Notes: generated by a model not told the origin, from the letters alone. 64,000 bases of DNA from CAZPXZ01 sp965221505 (GCA_965221505.1 CBDCSI010000002.1:1364001-1428000); one strand, 5' to 3'; numbered from the stretch's first letter, positions 27,626 through 37,075 are shown. Program-made: numbers and translations.

Positions 27626-29128
27626 ATGGGAAAGGAACGGGTTGCGATACTGGGCGCGGGATTCAGCGGCCTCGCCGCGGCGCGCTACCTGAAGGCGCAT
27701 GGGCTGGACGTCACCCTGTTCGAGGCCCATGACGATCTCGGTGGGCAGTGGAACCGGCACAACCCGCGTTCCGCCGTCTGGCCGGAAATGCGGACCAACA
27801 CCGCGCGTTTTGCGACCCGGTTGTCGGATGTCCGATATCCGGACGGGGTCGCGATGTTTCCGCGAAACGGCGAGGTGCTGGACCTGATCCGGCAATTTGC
27901 CGACCTGTACGCCCTGCGCCCGCATTGCCGGTTCGGCGCGGAGATCGCCGGGCTTCGCCGCGTGGAGGACGGGTACGAAGTCGCGTGGGAGACGTCCGGG
28001 GGCGCGCAACGGGAGACCTTCGATCGCGCGGTGGTCGCGACGGGCCGGTTCAACGAGCCGGACATGCCGGAGATCGACGGGCTCGACCGGTTCGCCGGCG
28101 AGTGCGGCGTCGTCCACACCTGTCGCTACAAGGATCCGCTGGCGTTTCGGGACCGGCGCATCGTCGTGCTCGGCGGGTCGATCTCCTCGCTCGAGGTCGT
28201 ATCCGACCAGTGCATGATGGGACGGGGGCCGGTGACGCTGGCGCAGCGGCGGCAGCGCTACGTGATGCCGAAGATGGTCGCGGGCACCCCGCTCGAATAC
28301 TACGCGTTCACGCGCGAGGGGGCGCTTGCCCTGGCGACCACGCCCGAGGACGAGCTCCTCGCCGGGACGCGGGAGTTTCTGGAGACTTACGGCGGAAACC
28401 CTGCACGCTACGGAGCGCCGCCCCCGCATGCCGACATGGCGCGTGCGGGCGTGACCGGAAGTCAGCACTACCTGAATCTGGTCGCGGAAGACCGGATCGA
28501 CCTCCGGCCCTTCGTGACCCAGGTCGACGGAACGACCGTCCGCTTCGCCGACGGCAGCGAGACCGAAGCGGACGCGATCGTCGTCGGAACCGGGTTCGAC
28601 CTGCATCTTCCGTTCCTGTCCGACGAGATCGCGAAGACGATCGAGCTGAACCGGAAGGGCATGAATCTCGCCGAATTCACCTTTCATCCCGACCTTCCGG
28701 GGCTGGCGTTCGCGGGACTGTGGTCGCAGCTCGGCCCGTATCCGGTCGCCCTGGAACAGCAGGCGCGCTGGATTGCCTATTGCTGGGGCGGCGCGATTCC
28801 GATGCCGGGCGAAGAGGCGCTGCGCGCCGGCGTGGAGGCGTGCGTGGCGGAGGATCACCATGCCGACTATCGGCAGGAGCACGAGATGGCGATCCGCTTC
28901 GCCGTCCTCGCGGGCACCGATCCGGCGGGCGTCGAGGACCCGGAGCTCCGGGACATACTCGCGAAGAGTGCGGTCACCGGCGAAATGTTCCGGATCGTCG
29001 GCACCGACGCCCTCGAGGAAGCGGAATCCCGGCTACGGCGCGACTTCTGGAACTACGGTCCGCCGGAGGTTCGCCGGGAGATCGGGGAACGATACGGCCG
29101 GGACGTTCACGGTCGTGCGAACCGATAG
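27626..29128 (+). CDS. Flavin-containing monooxygenase-like NAD(P)-binding protein
   Basis: A 500-residue FMO-like flavoprotein. The FAD motif ILGAGFSGLAAARYL lies near residues 8-22, and EAHDDLGGQWNRHN follows. The Baeyer-Villiger/FMO-like fingerprint region is FAGECGVVHTCRYKDP, and the NADPH-site region is IVVLGGSISSLEV. AGG-AGG precedes the ATG (AATAGGAGGAATCGTCCGT). A 153-nt gap separates it from the PEP-hydrolase-like gene, so it may be the last gene of the operon or have its own promoter. The substrate is unknown. Confidence 0.83.
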   Translation: MGKERVAILGAGFSGLAAARYLKAHGLDVTLFEAHDDLGGQWNRHNPRSAVWPEMRTNTARFATRLSDVRYPDGVAMFPRNGEVLDLIRQFADLYALRPHCRFGAEIAGLRRVEDGYEVAWETSGGAQRETFDRAVVATGRFNEPDMPEIDGLDRFAGECGVVHTCRYKDPLAFRDRRIVVLGGSISSLEVVSDQCMMGRGPVTLAQRRQRYVMPKMVAGTPLEYYAFTREGALALATTPEDELLAGTREFLETYGGNPARYGAPPPHADMARAGVTGSQHYLNLVAEDRIDLRPFVTQVDGTTVRFADGSETEADAIVVGTGFDLHLPFLSDEIAKTIELNRKGMNLAEFTFHPDLPGLAFAGLWSQLGPYPVALEQQARWIAYCWGGAIPMPGEEALRAGVEACVAEDHHADYRQEHEMAIRFAVLAGTDPAGVEDPELRDILAKSAVTGEMFRIVGTDALEEAESRLRRDFWNYGPPEVRREIGERYGRDVHGRANR

Positions 29129-29597
29129 TCCGGCATGGTCGAGGTGCGGACGCGGGCGAAGGAAAGTCGCGACGAACGGCCGGGATTTTCCGGGATTACG
29201 CGGGATATGCCGAATCGTCCGACGCCGAACGGAGAAACGCGCCTCGCCGGAGATCGAAGGACCCGGCGGGGTGTTTCGGACATTCCGCTGACCGGCTCCT
29301 GAACGAGCGTGTCGCGCATGTCGTTCGGGGAATTCCGGCTGCCCGACTCGCCCGAATTACTGCCGTTCGAGCCCCGGAAGTTTGTCACCGTCCAGCGGCG
29401 GCCGCGGGGCACCGAAAGCGGCGCCGCGGTATCCCCGGGCAGCGAGGGAGACCGAGACGTTGCGGAATCGCGTTCTCGACGGCGGACGGCCGACGTAGCC
29501 GTCTGCCGATCCCCTCGGGCCGCCAGTCTGGCGTCGAGCGTTTCGTCGCTACGACCTCGCAGACTTGAGCCACGTCGCCAGAGAAAAGGCGAGTCGT

Positions 29598-29954
29598 CTA
29601 TGACGCGACGGTCCGGGGACGGCGACGACTCTTCGGGCGATCGCAGGTCTCCTCTCTCCGGTCCTCCTCCTTCTCGAGTGCACCCCGTTCGGCGAACGCG
29701 TTCCCATAAGTGAATTTACCGTATTTGGCTTCGATCTCCGCTGTCGTCATGGCTTCGATCTTTAGGTGCGTGTCTTGCGCCGGGCCCGGAAACATCAGCG
29801 CGGCTGAGGTCTTGGCATCCTCGTCCGCCCGTTCCTGCATCGCCTTGCTAACCTTGCGACGGCCCTTCGCGTCCTCGAACATGCGTTCGCCCTTCCTGAT
29901 GAACGCTCTCTCCTCGGCAGTCAGGTTGGGCTTCACTTCGTCATAGTCCTTCAT
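29598..29954 (-). CDS. Small hypothetical protein, paralogue of the ADP-ribosyltransferase partner
   Basis: A 118-residue, charged, helix-prone soluble protein of unknown family. It shares with the 117-residue product of 30469-30822 nearly identical blocks HLKIEAMTTAEIEAKYGKF and TYGNA, ERMFE, QERAD and a basic tail. It starts 3 nt after the stop of the decayed transferase remnant, mirroring the arrangement of the intact pair. By analogy it may be a spare immunity or chaperone protein. No signal or membrane segment is seen. Confidence 0.65.
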   Translation of the reverse strand: MKDYDEVKPNLTAEERAFIRKGERMFEDAKGRRKVSKAMQERADEDAKTSAALMFPGPAQDTHLKIEAMTTAEIEAKYGKFTYGNAFAERGALEKEEDRREETCDRPKSRRRPRTVAS

Positions 29955-29957
29955 CTG

Positions 29958-30100
29958 TCAACTTCCCTGAGGAAGAGATACGTCGTACCGCCGCTTCCCT
30001 GACGCCACACGACGCTGAAACTCGATCCCGTCGCGAACTACGCGTCGTTCTCGCTCTGACGTGCCGAGTTTGGCGATGCGGCAGACTGAAGTTCCAAGCG
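29958..30100 (-). pseudogene. Remnant of a second ADP-ribosyltransferase C-terminus
   Basis: The frame ending at 29958 reads SERERRVVRDGIEFQRRV, which aligns with the intact enzyme's TEHEVLFAAGTRFLVVRRV. It keeps the ExE spacing, the G-x-x-F turn and the RRV strand. The DNA lies about 868-872 bp from the intact counterpart (30825 onward). Upstream of about 30100 the similarity fades and no toxin fold remains, so this is a dead fragment left by the tandem duplication. Confidence 0.5.
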
Positions 30101-30187
30101 TATAGTCTATAGGAAATTCCGCTGAACGGCGCCGGAGAGAGCGTTTCTGGCCAGCTCTCCCGGAAATTCCGGCAGCGGAATCCCTCG

Positions 30188-31055
30188 ACATTTGTTTCCC
30201 GGAATCTGGCCGCCTAATTCGCCCGGAAAAACTGCAGTCTGATTCCCGGCACTTCGATTCGACATGCCTCAACAGGGCGCCGCGAGCGGCTCCGTAGAAT
30301 CGCCGGGCACCGAGGCAGGTCGAGACTGTACAAGATCACGGTCGTGCCGGCGGAACGCCGAAGACGCCCTCATCCGATCCCCGGGGATTGGCCGATTCGG
30401 TGCTCAGCGATTCGACGATACGACCCCGCAGACTTGAGCCAAGCCGCCAAACCGACATGGCGAGTCAGCTATGACGCGGCGGTCCGGGAACGGCGACGAC
30501 TCTTCCGGCGATTACAGGTCTCCTCTCTCCGATCCGCCTGCTTTTCGAGCGCACTCCATTCGGCGCACGCGTTCCCATAGGTGAATTTGCCGTATTTGGC
30601 TTCGATCTCCGCTGTCGTCATGGCTTCGATCTTCAAGTGCGTGTCTCTCGCCGGGCCCGGAGACATCAGTGCGGCGTTGGTCAGGGCTTCCGCGTCCGCC
30701 CGCTCCTGCAACGCCTTGCAAACCTTGGGCAGGTTATCCCACTCTTCGAACATCCGTTCGGCCTTCTCGATGAACGCCTGTTGCTCGGGTGTGGGATTCC
30801 GGATCGTTTGGATCTTCTTCATATTCAGTCTAACTCCTCAAGCCCGATTTGGATAAAATCCCCGTCGTTAACTCGCCGAACAACCAAGAATCGTGTACCC
30901 GCCGCGAACAGCACTTCATGTTCTGTCGCATAGGCCGAGTACGGCTGGATGCACTTTCCATGCTTCGATTGTATCACGAACCTGTTCGGGCCGTCATACG
31001 GGGCTGTCGCGGAAGTACTGGTGAACGCCGCGTAGAGAACGGTGTTGTCGACTTG
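30188..31055. repeat. Tandem duplication, proximal copy
   Basis: Approximate limits. It contains the first small gene and the intact 3' part of the ADP-ribosyltransferase gene, and is the partner of 29320-30187. Confidence 0.65.
30469..30822 (-). CDS. Small protein coupled to the ADP-ribosyltransferase gene (putative immunity protein)
   Basis: A 117-residue soluble protein, rich in Glu/Lys/Ala and probably helical (PEQQAFIEKAERMFEEW, then LQERADAEALTNAAL). Its ATG is 2 nt from the transferase stop, and the SD-like GAGGAG lies within the transferase's last codons, so translation should be coupled. A second copy is encoded at 29598-29954. Family not recognised. Tight coupling of a small protein behind a toxin-like enzyme suggests an antitoxin or immunity role, which is inference. 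Confidence 0.7.
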   Translation of the reverse strand: MKKIQTIRNPTPEQQAFIEKAERMFEEWDNLPKVCKALQERADAEALTNAALMSPGPARDTHLKIEAMTTAEIEAKYGKFTYGNACAEWSALEKQADRREETCNRRKSRRRSRTAAS

Positions 31056-32201
31056 GTGTTTCGCGAGGTCATCAGGGCGCAGATTCGTGCCCCGGTACAC
31101 CTCCTCCCTATGGTCAGGCAGCTTGGCGAGGGCGTCGAGGAGCGTGTTCCTGTAGTTATAAGCGCTCGCCCGAATTCGCTCGTCGGCATCTCGAAGTGCG
31201 GAATTCAGCGCCACGCCGCTCCAGCTGTGCCCGCGGGTCGTGTAGGCGTAAATCGAGACCAGTTCGGCTTCGGTGAGATTCAGTCTGGGCGCTCCGGAAG
31301 CCAACCGTTCGTTGACCCCTTTCATGAGGCCTACGAAATCCGGGCCCAGTTCACGTAGGAACAGGGTCTGATGCGGGCCGACGGCTCGCTTGCGGCCCTC
31401 GCGCAAGGCAGCCCGCACTCGGGGCGCGACATGGCGCTCGAGTAGCCGGGCGCGATCGCGGAGCGCCGTCAGGATCGCGGTCCGATCCGCTTCCGGGACG
31501 CCTGCGACAACCGGCACCAGATCCGCGAAGTCTCGGGTTCGCTGGCCTAACTTTCGGATTTTCGCGATCTGCAGGAGCGCCCTTCGCCCGAGATCGTCGG
31601 GCCCGCCGAGACCCGCCGCGTCGAAGAGACGCGCGTATCCGGGATGGGTTTCCGGATCGGCGAAGTCGTCCCACTCCGGGATCGCGGACGGGGCCTGCCC
31701 GGCTTCGCGCTGTCGCCGCGCCACGGAGAGCAGGGCGCCGCTTTGGTCGAGTCGCGCGACGCCGTCCCGCTTGTTCGCGGTTGCGACCAGGGGTTTCATG
31801 TCCGGATCGGCGGCTGCAGGGTTCGCGAGCCACACGTCGGCGACGTACCCGCGGACCGCTTCCCGCGCCCGGCCCGTCGTCAATCGGCGCCCGTGGCCGA
31901 GCGGACCGCGGTTTTCGACAATTTCGTTCGCGACAGCGACGACGCGTCCGTCGCGCCGGACAAGCGCGGAGATCGGGGCGTCGAATCCGAGTTCGCGGTA
32001 GGCGCGGTTCGTCACCGCCACTGTCAGGGCTCTCGCCGGGTCTTCGAAACGGCGAATCTGCCGCGGAACGCCGTCGCTTCCGAGGAACAATCCGCTCGAC
32101 CCGTCCTTTTCGGCTTCGCCGATGCGCTTTTCGGTCGCGACCCGTTCGGCGATCTCGGCGATCGCCCAGGGATCGCCGTCAACCGGCACGCCAAGTCTCA
32201 T
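30825..32201 (-). CDS. R-S-E class ADP-ribosyltransferase (toxin/effector-like)
   Basis: A 458-residue protein with a C-terminal mono-ADP-ribosyltransferase domain (about residues 310-445). NAD-binding Arg370 is in VYRGTNL, the Ser-Thr-Ser motif is in FTSTS (393-397), and the catalytic ExE is Glu427/Glu429 in YATEHEVLF, which predicts Arg modification. The helical segment YAYTTRGHSWSGVALNSALR is also typical. Residues about 35-160 resemble a kinase-like (HipA/APH) fold in pattern (EDPARALTVAVTNRAYRELG, VADVWLAN, LDQSGALL), but the catalytic residues appear changed. There is no secretion signal. The frame is closed by a stop upstream of the ATG. The small gene behind it is translationally coupled. 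Confidence 0.8.
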   Translation of the reverse strand: MRLGVPVDGDPWAIAEIAERVATEKRIGEAEKDGSSGLFLGSDGVPRQIRRFEDPARALTVAVTNRAYRELGFDAPISALVRRDGRVVAVANEIVENRGPLGHGRRLTTGRAREAVRGYVADVWLANPAAADPDMKPLVATANKRDGVARLDQSGALLSVARRQREAGQAPSAIPEWDDFADPETHPGYARLFDAAGLGGPDDLGRRALLQIAKIRKLGQRTRDFADLVPVVAGVPEADRTAILTALRDRARLLERHVAPRVRAALREGRKRAVGPHQTLFLRELGPDFVGLMKGVNERLASGAPRLNLTEAELVSIYAYTTRGHSWSGVALNSALRDADERIRASAYNYRNTLLDALAKLPDHREEVYRGTNLRPDDLAKHQVDNTVLYAAFTSTSATAPYDGPNRFVIQSKHGKCIQPYSAYATEHEVLFAAGTRFLVVRRVNDGDFIQIGLEELD

Positions 32202-33712
32202 GGGACACGCGAGCGTTTACGCGCTGGGAAAAATTGTTGGCAAACATGGGATACCGATCAGCGGATTCGCTCCTCGGCCGGGGCATGTCCGGGGGGCTGC
32301 AGGCGCCCAGCGGATTGCCGCTGCGGCGCTTGCCGTGGCGCGAGGAATCAGGACCGAACGACTACGGGCCCGATGCGCCACGGCAGGGAGCTCGGATAAA
32401 GACTCACTACCGATGAGAACGAACCGTGCCTTTTATTCAGAGTGTTACGGAAAGTATTGGAGAATCGGCCGGGAGACGGGGTCGACGATCCCACGCTCAA
32501 CGGAGGGTGAGATACATGACGGTAACGCTACTCACGCCGAACCTGGCAGTGCCGGATTCCCGATGCCGTCCACGATCGCAGGTCAGATCGCTTCGCCTTT
32601 GCGGACCGGCGAGCGAAACGCTTGTTGCGATGCGTAATGCGGGGAAACCCCTCCGAAACCTCTATGAAGGGATCGAGGGGAAGAGAAGCGGAAGTCCGCC
32701 TCCTACCCGGCTCCAGGAGCCGATCGTGGATAGCGATGGCAAGCGACTACGAAGTGCGAAGCGACGTGCACGACGTGTCTTGCCATGTTTCACCTCCTCA
32801 AGTTCCCGCTCCGCGACGGGGAGCGGAACCCGGATGCAGCCTGGACCTTGCCTGGGGCGACCCAGGGCGATTCGCGGCATCGAATCGCAGGACGGCGCGG
32901 CAAGCTCGCTATCCGATTTCCTCCGGGCGTCCCGAACGGACGCCGAGCGGCATGCGCGGACGGTAGCGGTAGGGGTAAGCGCGTTCAAGCGACGGGTTCC
33001 GCTGCAGAGGGACGTCCGGGCGGAACACGACCCGAACGCTCGCCCGGGCCGACGCTTGCGGGACTGCAGGTTGTGGCGGCGCGACGCCTGCCGCGGGGCT
33101 CGGAGACCGTTCGGCATCGTCCATAGGCGGGCGCAGGCGAATCGCGCGTGGCCGGGATTCGAGGTTCGGTCGGCGACGCCGGTCTCGGCACCGTTCTGGC
33201 GCGGCCGGAGCGAAGGCAGGATGGGGCCGCACCGAGAGCGCGATTCCGGCGAATCGGTCGAAGGCCTTCCGAACCGGGCGGAACCGTCGTTGCTGTCGCA
33301 CCGCATGAGACGCGGGAGAGGCCAGGGGTCGCGCGGCCGGCGTCGTCGAGGAAGAGCCGATTCGGAACCGCACGCCGACGCAAGTCTCCGATGCCGGAGG
33401 GGCCGTGTCGCCGAACTCGTGCGAATCTTGACCCCAGAGAGGGCCGTACGCCCGGAAGACGCGACGCGGGACGTGCCGGAACGGTCGGCATTTCGACTTT
33501 CCTGCTTGCGATTCCTGCCGGATTTGACGTTGCACTGACGTTGCGCCGGAGCTTGCACGGCCCAAGATGCCGTCATTTTGGAATTCAGGCGGACTGCATC
33601 GCAATATGTCGATCCGGTGCGGCAAGGCGTTCCGCAGAAAGGGCAGTATGATGGCCCGGTGCGTGGCACCGCAGGGCCACCGAACCCAATTTCACCGAAG
33701 GAGGTAACCCCC
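32202..33712. other. 1.5-kb region with no supportable gene
   Basis: Between the transferase gene and the ugp operon. The part near 32210-32480 is less GC-rich than the surroundings. Open frames on both strands are low-complexity, Arg-rich and match nothing recognisable. A small hairpin, CGGTGC/GCACCG at 33657-33671, lies before ugpB. It could be degraded island DNA. Confidence 0.5.
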
Positions 33713-35029
33713 ATGAGACTCAAAGCACTGACGGCGGTCGTAGGCGCGACGTTCGCCATCGCCTCGAGCGCGCCGGCGCTGGCGAACACCGAAATCCAGT
33801 GGTGGCACGCCATGGGCGGAAAGCTCGGCGAGAAGGTCGTGGAGATTGCCGACGGGTTCAACGCGTCCCAGTCCGAATACACGCTGACCCCGGTCTACAA
33901 GGGCAACTACACCGAGACCATGACCGCCGCCATCGCGGCGTTCCGCGCCGGCGAGCAGCCCCACATCGTGCAGGTGTTCGAGGTCGGAACCGCGAGCATG
34001 ATGGCCGCACAAGGCGCGATCTACCCTGTCTATCAGTTGATGGCCGACGCCGGCGAGGCGTTCGATCCCGGCGACTACCTCGCCTCCGTGACCGGCTACT
34101 ACACCGACACCGACGGCAACATGCTGTCCATGCCGTTCAACAGTTCGACCCCGGTGCTCTACTACAACCGGACCGCGTTCGAGAAGGCGGGGATCGACGC
34201 GCCGCCGGCGACCTGGCCGGAGGTGGAAGCCGCAGCCCTCAAGGCGCAGGAAGCGGGTTACGATTGCGGGTTCACGACCGGCTGGCAGTCCTGGGTGCAG
34301 ATCGAGAACTTCTCCGCCTGGCACAACCTGCAGATCGGTACCCAGGCGAACGGCTTCGCCGGCATGGACACCGAATTCACCATCAACAGCCCGGCGCACG
34401 TCAAGCATATCGGGCAGCTCGCCGAGTGGCAGAAGTCGAAGGTTTTCGACTACGGCGGACGTCGGTCGGACAGCGCGCCGAAGTTCTACAACCAGGAATG
34501 CGTGATGTACATGAACTCGTCGGCGGCCTACGCCGGCGTGAAGGCGAACGCGAAGGACTTCGAGTTCGGCGTCTCCGCGCTGCCTTACTGGCCCGACGTC
34601 GACGGGGCCCCGCAGAACACCATCATCGGCGGCGCGACTCTCTGGGTGCTTCAGGGTCGCGATTCGGAAGAGTACGCGGGCGTGGCGAAGTTCTTCAGCT
34701 ACCTCTCCTCGGCGGAGGTGCAGGCGGACTGGCACCAGTTCACGGGCTATCTCCCGATCACGACCGCAGCCTACGAACTCACCCGGGACCAGGGCTTCTA
34801 CGACGCCAATCCGGGCACGGACGTGGCGATCCAGCAGATGACGGGCAAGGCGCCTACCGAGAACTCCAAGGGTCTTCGGTTCGGCAGCTTCGTCCAGATT
34901 CGGGACATCTTCAACGAGGAGCTGGAGTCGATCTGGGCCGGCGACAAGTCGGCGCAGGAGGGGCTCGACGCGGCGGTGGAGCGCGGCAACGCGTTGCTGC
35001 GCAAGTTCGAGGCGGCGAACGAGGGTTGA
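33713..35029 (+). CDS. ugpB: sn-Glycerol-3-phosphate-type ABC transporter substrate-binding protein
   Basis: A 438-residue UgpB-like binding protein. An AAGGAGG precedes the ATG by 9 nt. The signal peptide is about residues 1-24 (ending near APALA). The mature start TEIQWWHAMGG, then YKGNYTETMTAAIAAFRAGEQPHIVQVFEVGTASMM and PFNSSTPVLYYN, closely follow E. coli UgpB. It heads ugpBAEC. Family members bind glycerol 3-phosphate and glycerophosphodiesters under phosphate limitation; no Pho box was recognised. Confidence 0.9.
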   Translation: MRLKALTAVVGATFAIASSAPALANTEIQWWHAMGGKLGEKVVEIADGFNASQSEYTLTPVYKGNYTETMTAAIAAFRAGEQPHIVQVFEVGTASMMAAQGAIYPVYQLMADAGEAFDPGDYLASVTGYYTDTDGNMLSMPFNSSTPVLYYNRTAFEKAGIDAPPATWPEVEAAALKAQEAGYDCGFTTGWQSWVQIENFSAWHNLQIGTQANGFAGMDTEFTINSPAHVKHIGQLAEWQKSKVFDYGGRRSDSAPKFYNQECVMYMNSSAAYAGVKANAKDFEFGVSALPYWPDVDGAPQNTIIGGATLWVLQGRDSEEYAGVAKFFSYLSSAEVQADWHQFTGYLPITTAAYELTRDQGFYDANPGTDVAIQQMTGKAPTENSKGLRFGSFVQIRDIFNEELESIWAGDKSAQEGLDAAVERGNALLRKFEAANEG

Positions 35030-35060
35030 GGCGACCGTCCTAGACGGTCCGACCGGATCG

Positions 35061-35100
35061 GACCGGCGGCGCCGGGGCATCCTCCTCGAGACCGCCGGTC
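35061..35100 (+). promoter_or_regulatory. Intercistronic stem-loop between ugpB and ugpA
   Basis: GACCGGCGG (35061-35069) and CCGCCGGTC (35092-35100) form a perfect 9-bp stem with a 22-nt loop. A second small hairpin, GACCGT/ACGGTC, lies just upstream. There is no T-run. It probably stabilises the ugpB message or attenuates read-through so that the binding protein exceeds the permease. Confidence 0.5.
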
Positions 35101-35124
35101 CGTCCCGCACACGCTGCCCGTGCA

Positions 35125-36006
35125 ATGAACAAGCGCGTCGTATTCTCCGGACGGGGGCTGGCCGTGCTGCTGGTCGGCCCCCAGATCCTGATCACGCTGG
35201 TGTTCTTCATCTGGCCGGCGAGCCAGGCGCTCTACCAGTCGGTTCTGCTCGAAGACGCGTTCGGCCTCAGCCGCAAGTTCGTCTGGCTCGACAATTTCGC
35301 CGGCCTGTTCTCCGACGACATCTATCTGCAGAGCTTCGGCCGCACCGTCCTGTTCTCGGTCGCGACCACCGCGCTTTCGCTCGTCGTCGCCCTGACGCTC
35401 GCCGTCATGGCAGACCGGATCATCAAGGGGGCGACCACCTATCGAACGCTGATCATCTGGCCCTACGCCATCGCCCCGGCGGTGGCGGGCGTCTTGTGGT
35501 TCTTCATGTTCAATCCCTCGATCGGGATTCTCGCCTATCTCTTGAAGGCGCTCGGCTACGACTGGAACCACTACCTGAACGGCACCGACGCCATGGTGCT
35601 CATCATCGTGGCCGCCTCCTGGAAGCAGGTCAGCTACAACTTCCTCTTCTTCCTCGCCGGACTGCAGGCGATTCCCCGTTCTCTGATCGAGGCGGCGGCC
35701 ATTGACGGCGCCGGTCCATTCAAGCGCTTCCGCACCATCATCTTCCCCCTGCTCTCGCCGACCACGTTCTTTCTGCTGGTGGTGAACATCGTCTACGCGT
35801 TCTTCGACACGTTCGGCATCGTTCACGCGACCACGAGCGGCGGGCCGGCGCAGTCGACGACCATCCTGGTCTACAAGGTGTTCAGCGACGGGTTCATCGG
35901 TCTGGATCTCGGGGGCTCCGCCGCCCAGTCCGTGGTCCTCATGGCGATCGTGATCGGCCTCACCGTCGTCCAGTTCCGCTACATCGAGCGGAAAGTGGCG
36001 TACTGA
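35125..36006 (+). CDS. ugpA: sn-Glycerol-3-phosphate-type ABC transporter permease UgpA
   Basis: A 293-residue inner-membrane permease with six predicted segments (VLLVGPQILITLVFFIWP first). The EAA loop is EAAAIDGAGPFKRFRTIIFPLL, the cytoplasmic contact to the ATPase. The long motif FDTFGIVHATTSGGPAQSTT is diagnostic for UgpA/MalF-like subunits. The ATG at 35125 follows the hairpin gap, and the stop is 14 nt before ugpE. Confidence 0.92.
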   Translation: MNKRVVFSGRGLAVLLVGPQILITLVFFIWPASQALYQSVLLEDAFGLSRKFVWLDNFAGLFSDDIYLQSFGRTVLFSVATTALSLVVALTLAVMADRIIKGATTYRTLIIWPYAIAPAVAGVLWFFMFNPSIGILAYLLKALGYDWNHYLNGTDAMVLIIVAASWKQVSYNFLFFLAGLQAIPRSLIEAAAIDGAGPFKRFRTIIFPLLSPTTFFLLVVNIVYAFFDTFGIVHATTSGGPAQSTTILVYKVFSDGFIGLDLGGSAAQSVVLMAIVIGLTVVQFRYIERKVAY

Positions 36007-36020
36007 CGGGGGCGCCGGTC

Positions 36021-36869
36021 ATGGTCGAGAACCGTCCCTGGCTCACGATCTTCTCGCACGTCGTGCTGTCGGTCGGCGTGCTGGTGACCGCGCTGCCGAT
36101 CTGGATCACCTTCGTCGCCTCCACGCACCCGGTGGACGTATTGATGTCCGGCCGAACGCCCCTCTGGCCCGGGGACCGCCTGTTCGAGAACTACTCGACG
36201 CTGCTCGGCGCCGGGATGGAGGCGGCCGGCGGCGTTCCGGTCGGATTGATGATGTGGAACTCGCTGGTCATGGCGCTGATGATCGCGGTCGGCAAGATCG
36301 CGATCTCGATAATCGCGGCCTACGCCATCGTGTATTTTCGGTTTCCGTTTCGCATGGCGTGCTTCTGGATCATCTTCATCACCCTCATGTTGCCCGTCGA
36401 GGTGCGCATCCTGCCCACCTTCGGCGTGGTGGCGAATCTCGGCATGCTGAACAGCTACTGGGGTCTCTCGGTACCGCTGATCGCGAGCGCCACCGCGACC
36501 TTCCTGTTCCGCCAATTCTTCCTGACGGTGCCGGAAGAGCTGGCCGAGGCGGCTCGCATCGACGGCGCGGGCCCGATCAAGTTCTTCCGCGACATACTCC
36601 TGCCCCTGTCCAGGACCAACATCGCCGCCCTGTTCGTCATCCTGTTCATATTCGGGTGGAACCAGTATCTCTGGCCGCTCCTGGTGACGACCGACGAGAG
36701 CTACTACACCATCGTCATGGGGATTCAGCGAATGGTGGCGGTTCCGGACTCGGAACCCGTCTGGCACGAGATCATGGCCACCACCATGCTGGCGATGCTC
36801 CCGCCGGTGCTGGTCGTGATCTTCATGCAGCGCCTGTTCGTGAAGGGCTTGATCGAGCAGGAAAAATGA
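36021..36869 (+). CDS. ugpE: sn-Glycerol-3-phosphate-type ABC transporter permease UgpE
   Basis: A 282-residue MalG-like permease. After a short N-terminus it has six membrane segments and the coupling loop EAARIDGAGPIKFFRDILLPLS, followed by FGWNQYLWPLLVTTDES, typical of UgpE. It pairs with UgpA. A 206-nt gap without a gene separates it from ugpC. Confidence 0.92.
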   Translation: MVENRPWLTIFSHVVLSVGVLVTALPIWITFVASTHPVDVLMSGRTPLWPGDRLFENYSTLLGAGMEAAGGVPVGLMMWNSLVMALMIAVGKIAISIIAAYAIVYFRFPFRMACFWIIFITLMLPVEVRILPTFGVVANLGMLNSYWGLSVPLIASATATFLFRQFFLTVPEELAEAARIDGAGPIKFFRDILLPLSRTNIAALFVILFIFGWNQYLWPLLVTTDESYYTIVMGIQRMVAVPDSEPVWHEIMATTMLAMLPPVLVVIFMQRLFVKGLIEQEK

Positions 36870-37075
36870 CGCGCAGATCGAAAACGGGCGGGGAAGGACG
36901 GGCGACGGCGCCGACCGCGCGCTTCGCCGGACACGCGACCCCGCGGGGCGACGGGAGACGAGGGCGCGACGGGGAAGCGGCCCGTTCGGGAGAGGCGGAT
37001 TCTCCGGGACCGGGACTACTGTCTCGTGCCGCTCCGACAGCGAACTCCACCCTGCGGCACTAAGGGGGCGACGGC

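Larger units (their letters stand above)
29320..30187. repeat. Tandem duplication, decayed distal copy
   Basis: Approximate limits. This segment matches 30188-31055 at an offset of about 868 bp and includes the second small gene, its 3' flank (GCAGACTTGAGCCA at both ends) and the ruined toxin end. Identity is very high over the small-gene 3' half and low elsewhere. Confidence 0.65.

Noticed and set aside
27856..27868. GTTTCCGCGAAAC, resembling a parS half-site pair
   Set aside because: 13 bp with a different centre, and inside the conserved coding sequence of the FMO-like gene.
32426..33538. A 370-codon plus-strand frame with an SD-like GGAGGGTGAGATAC before an internal ATG
   Set aside because: Low-complexity Arg/Ser-rich residues, no recognisable domain, and equally long frames on the opposite strand.
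32662..33882. A 406-codon minus-strand frame
   Set aside because: It runs through the well-supported ugpB start and signal peptide on the other strand and has no homology-like features.
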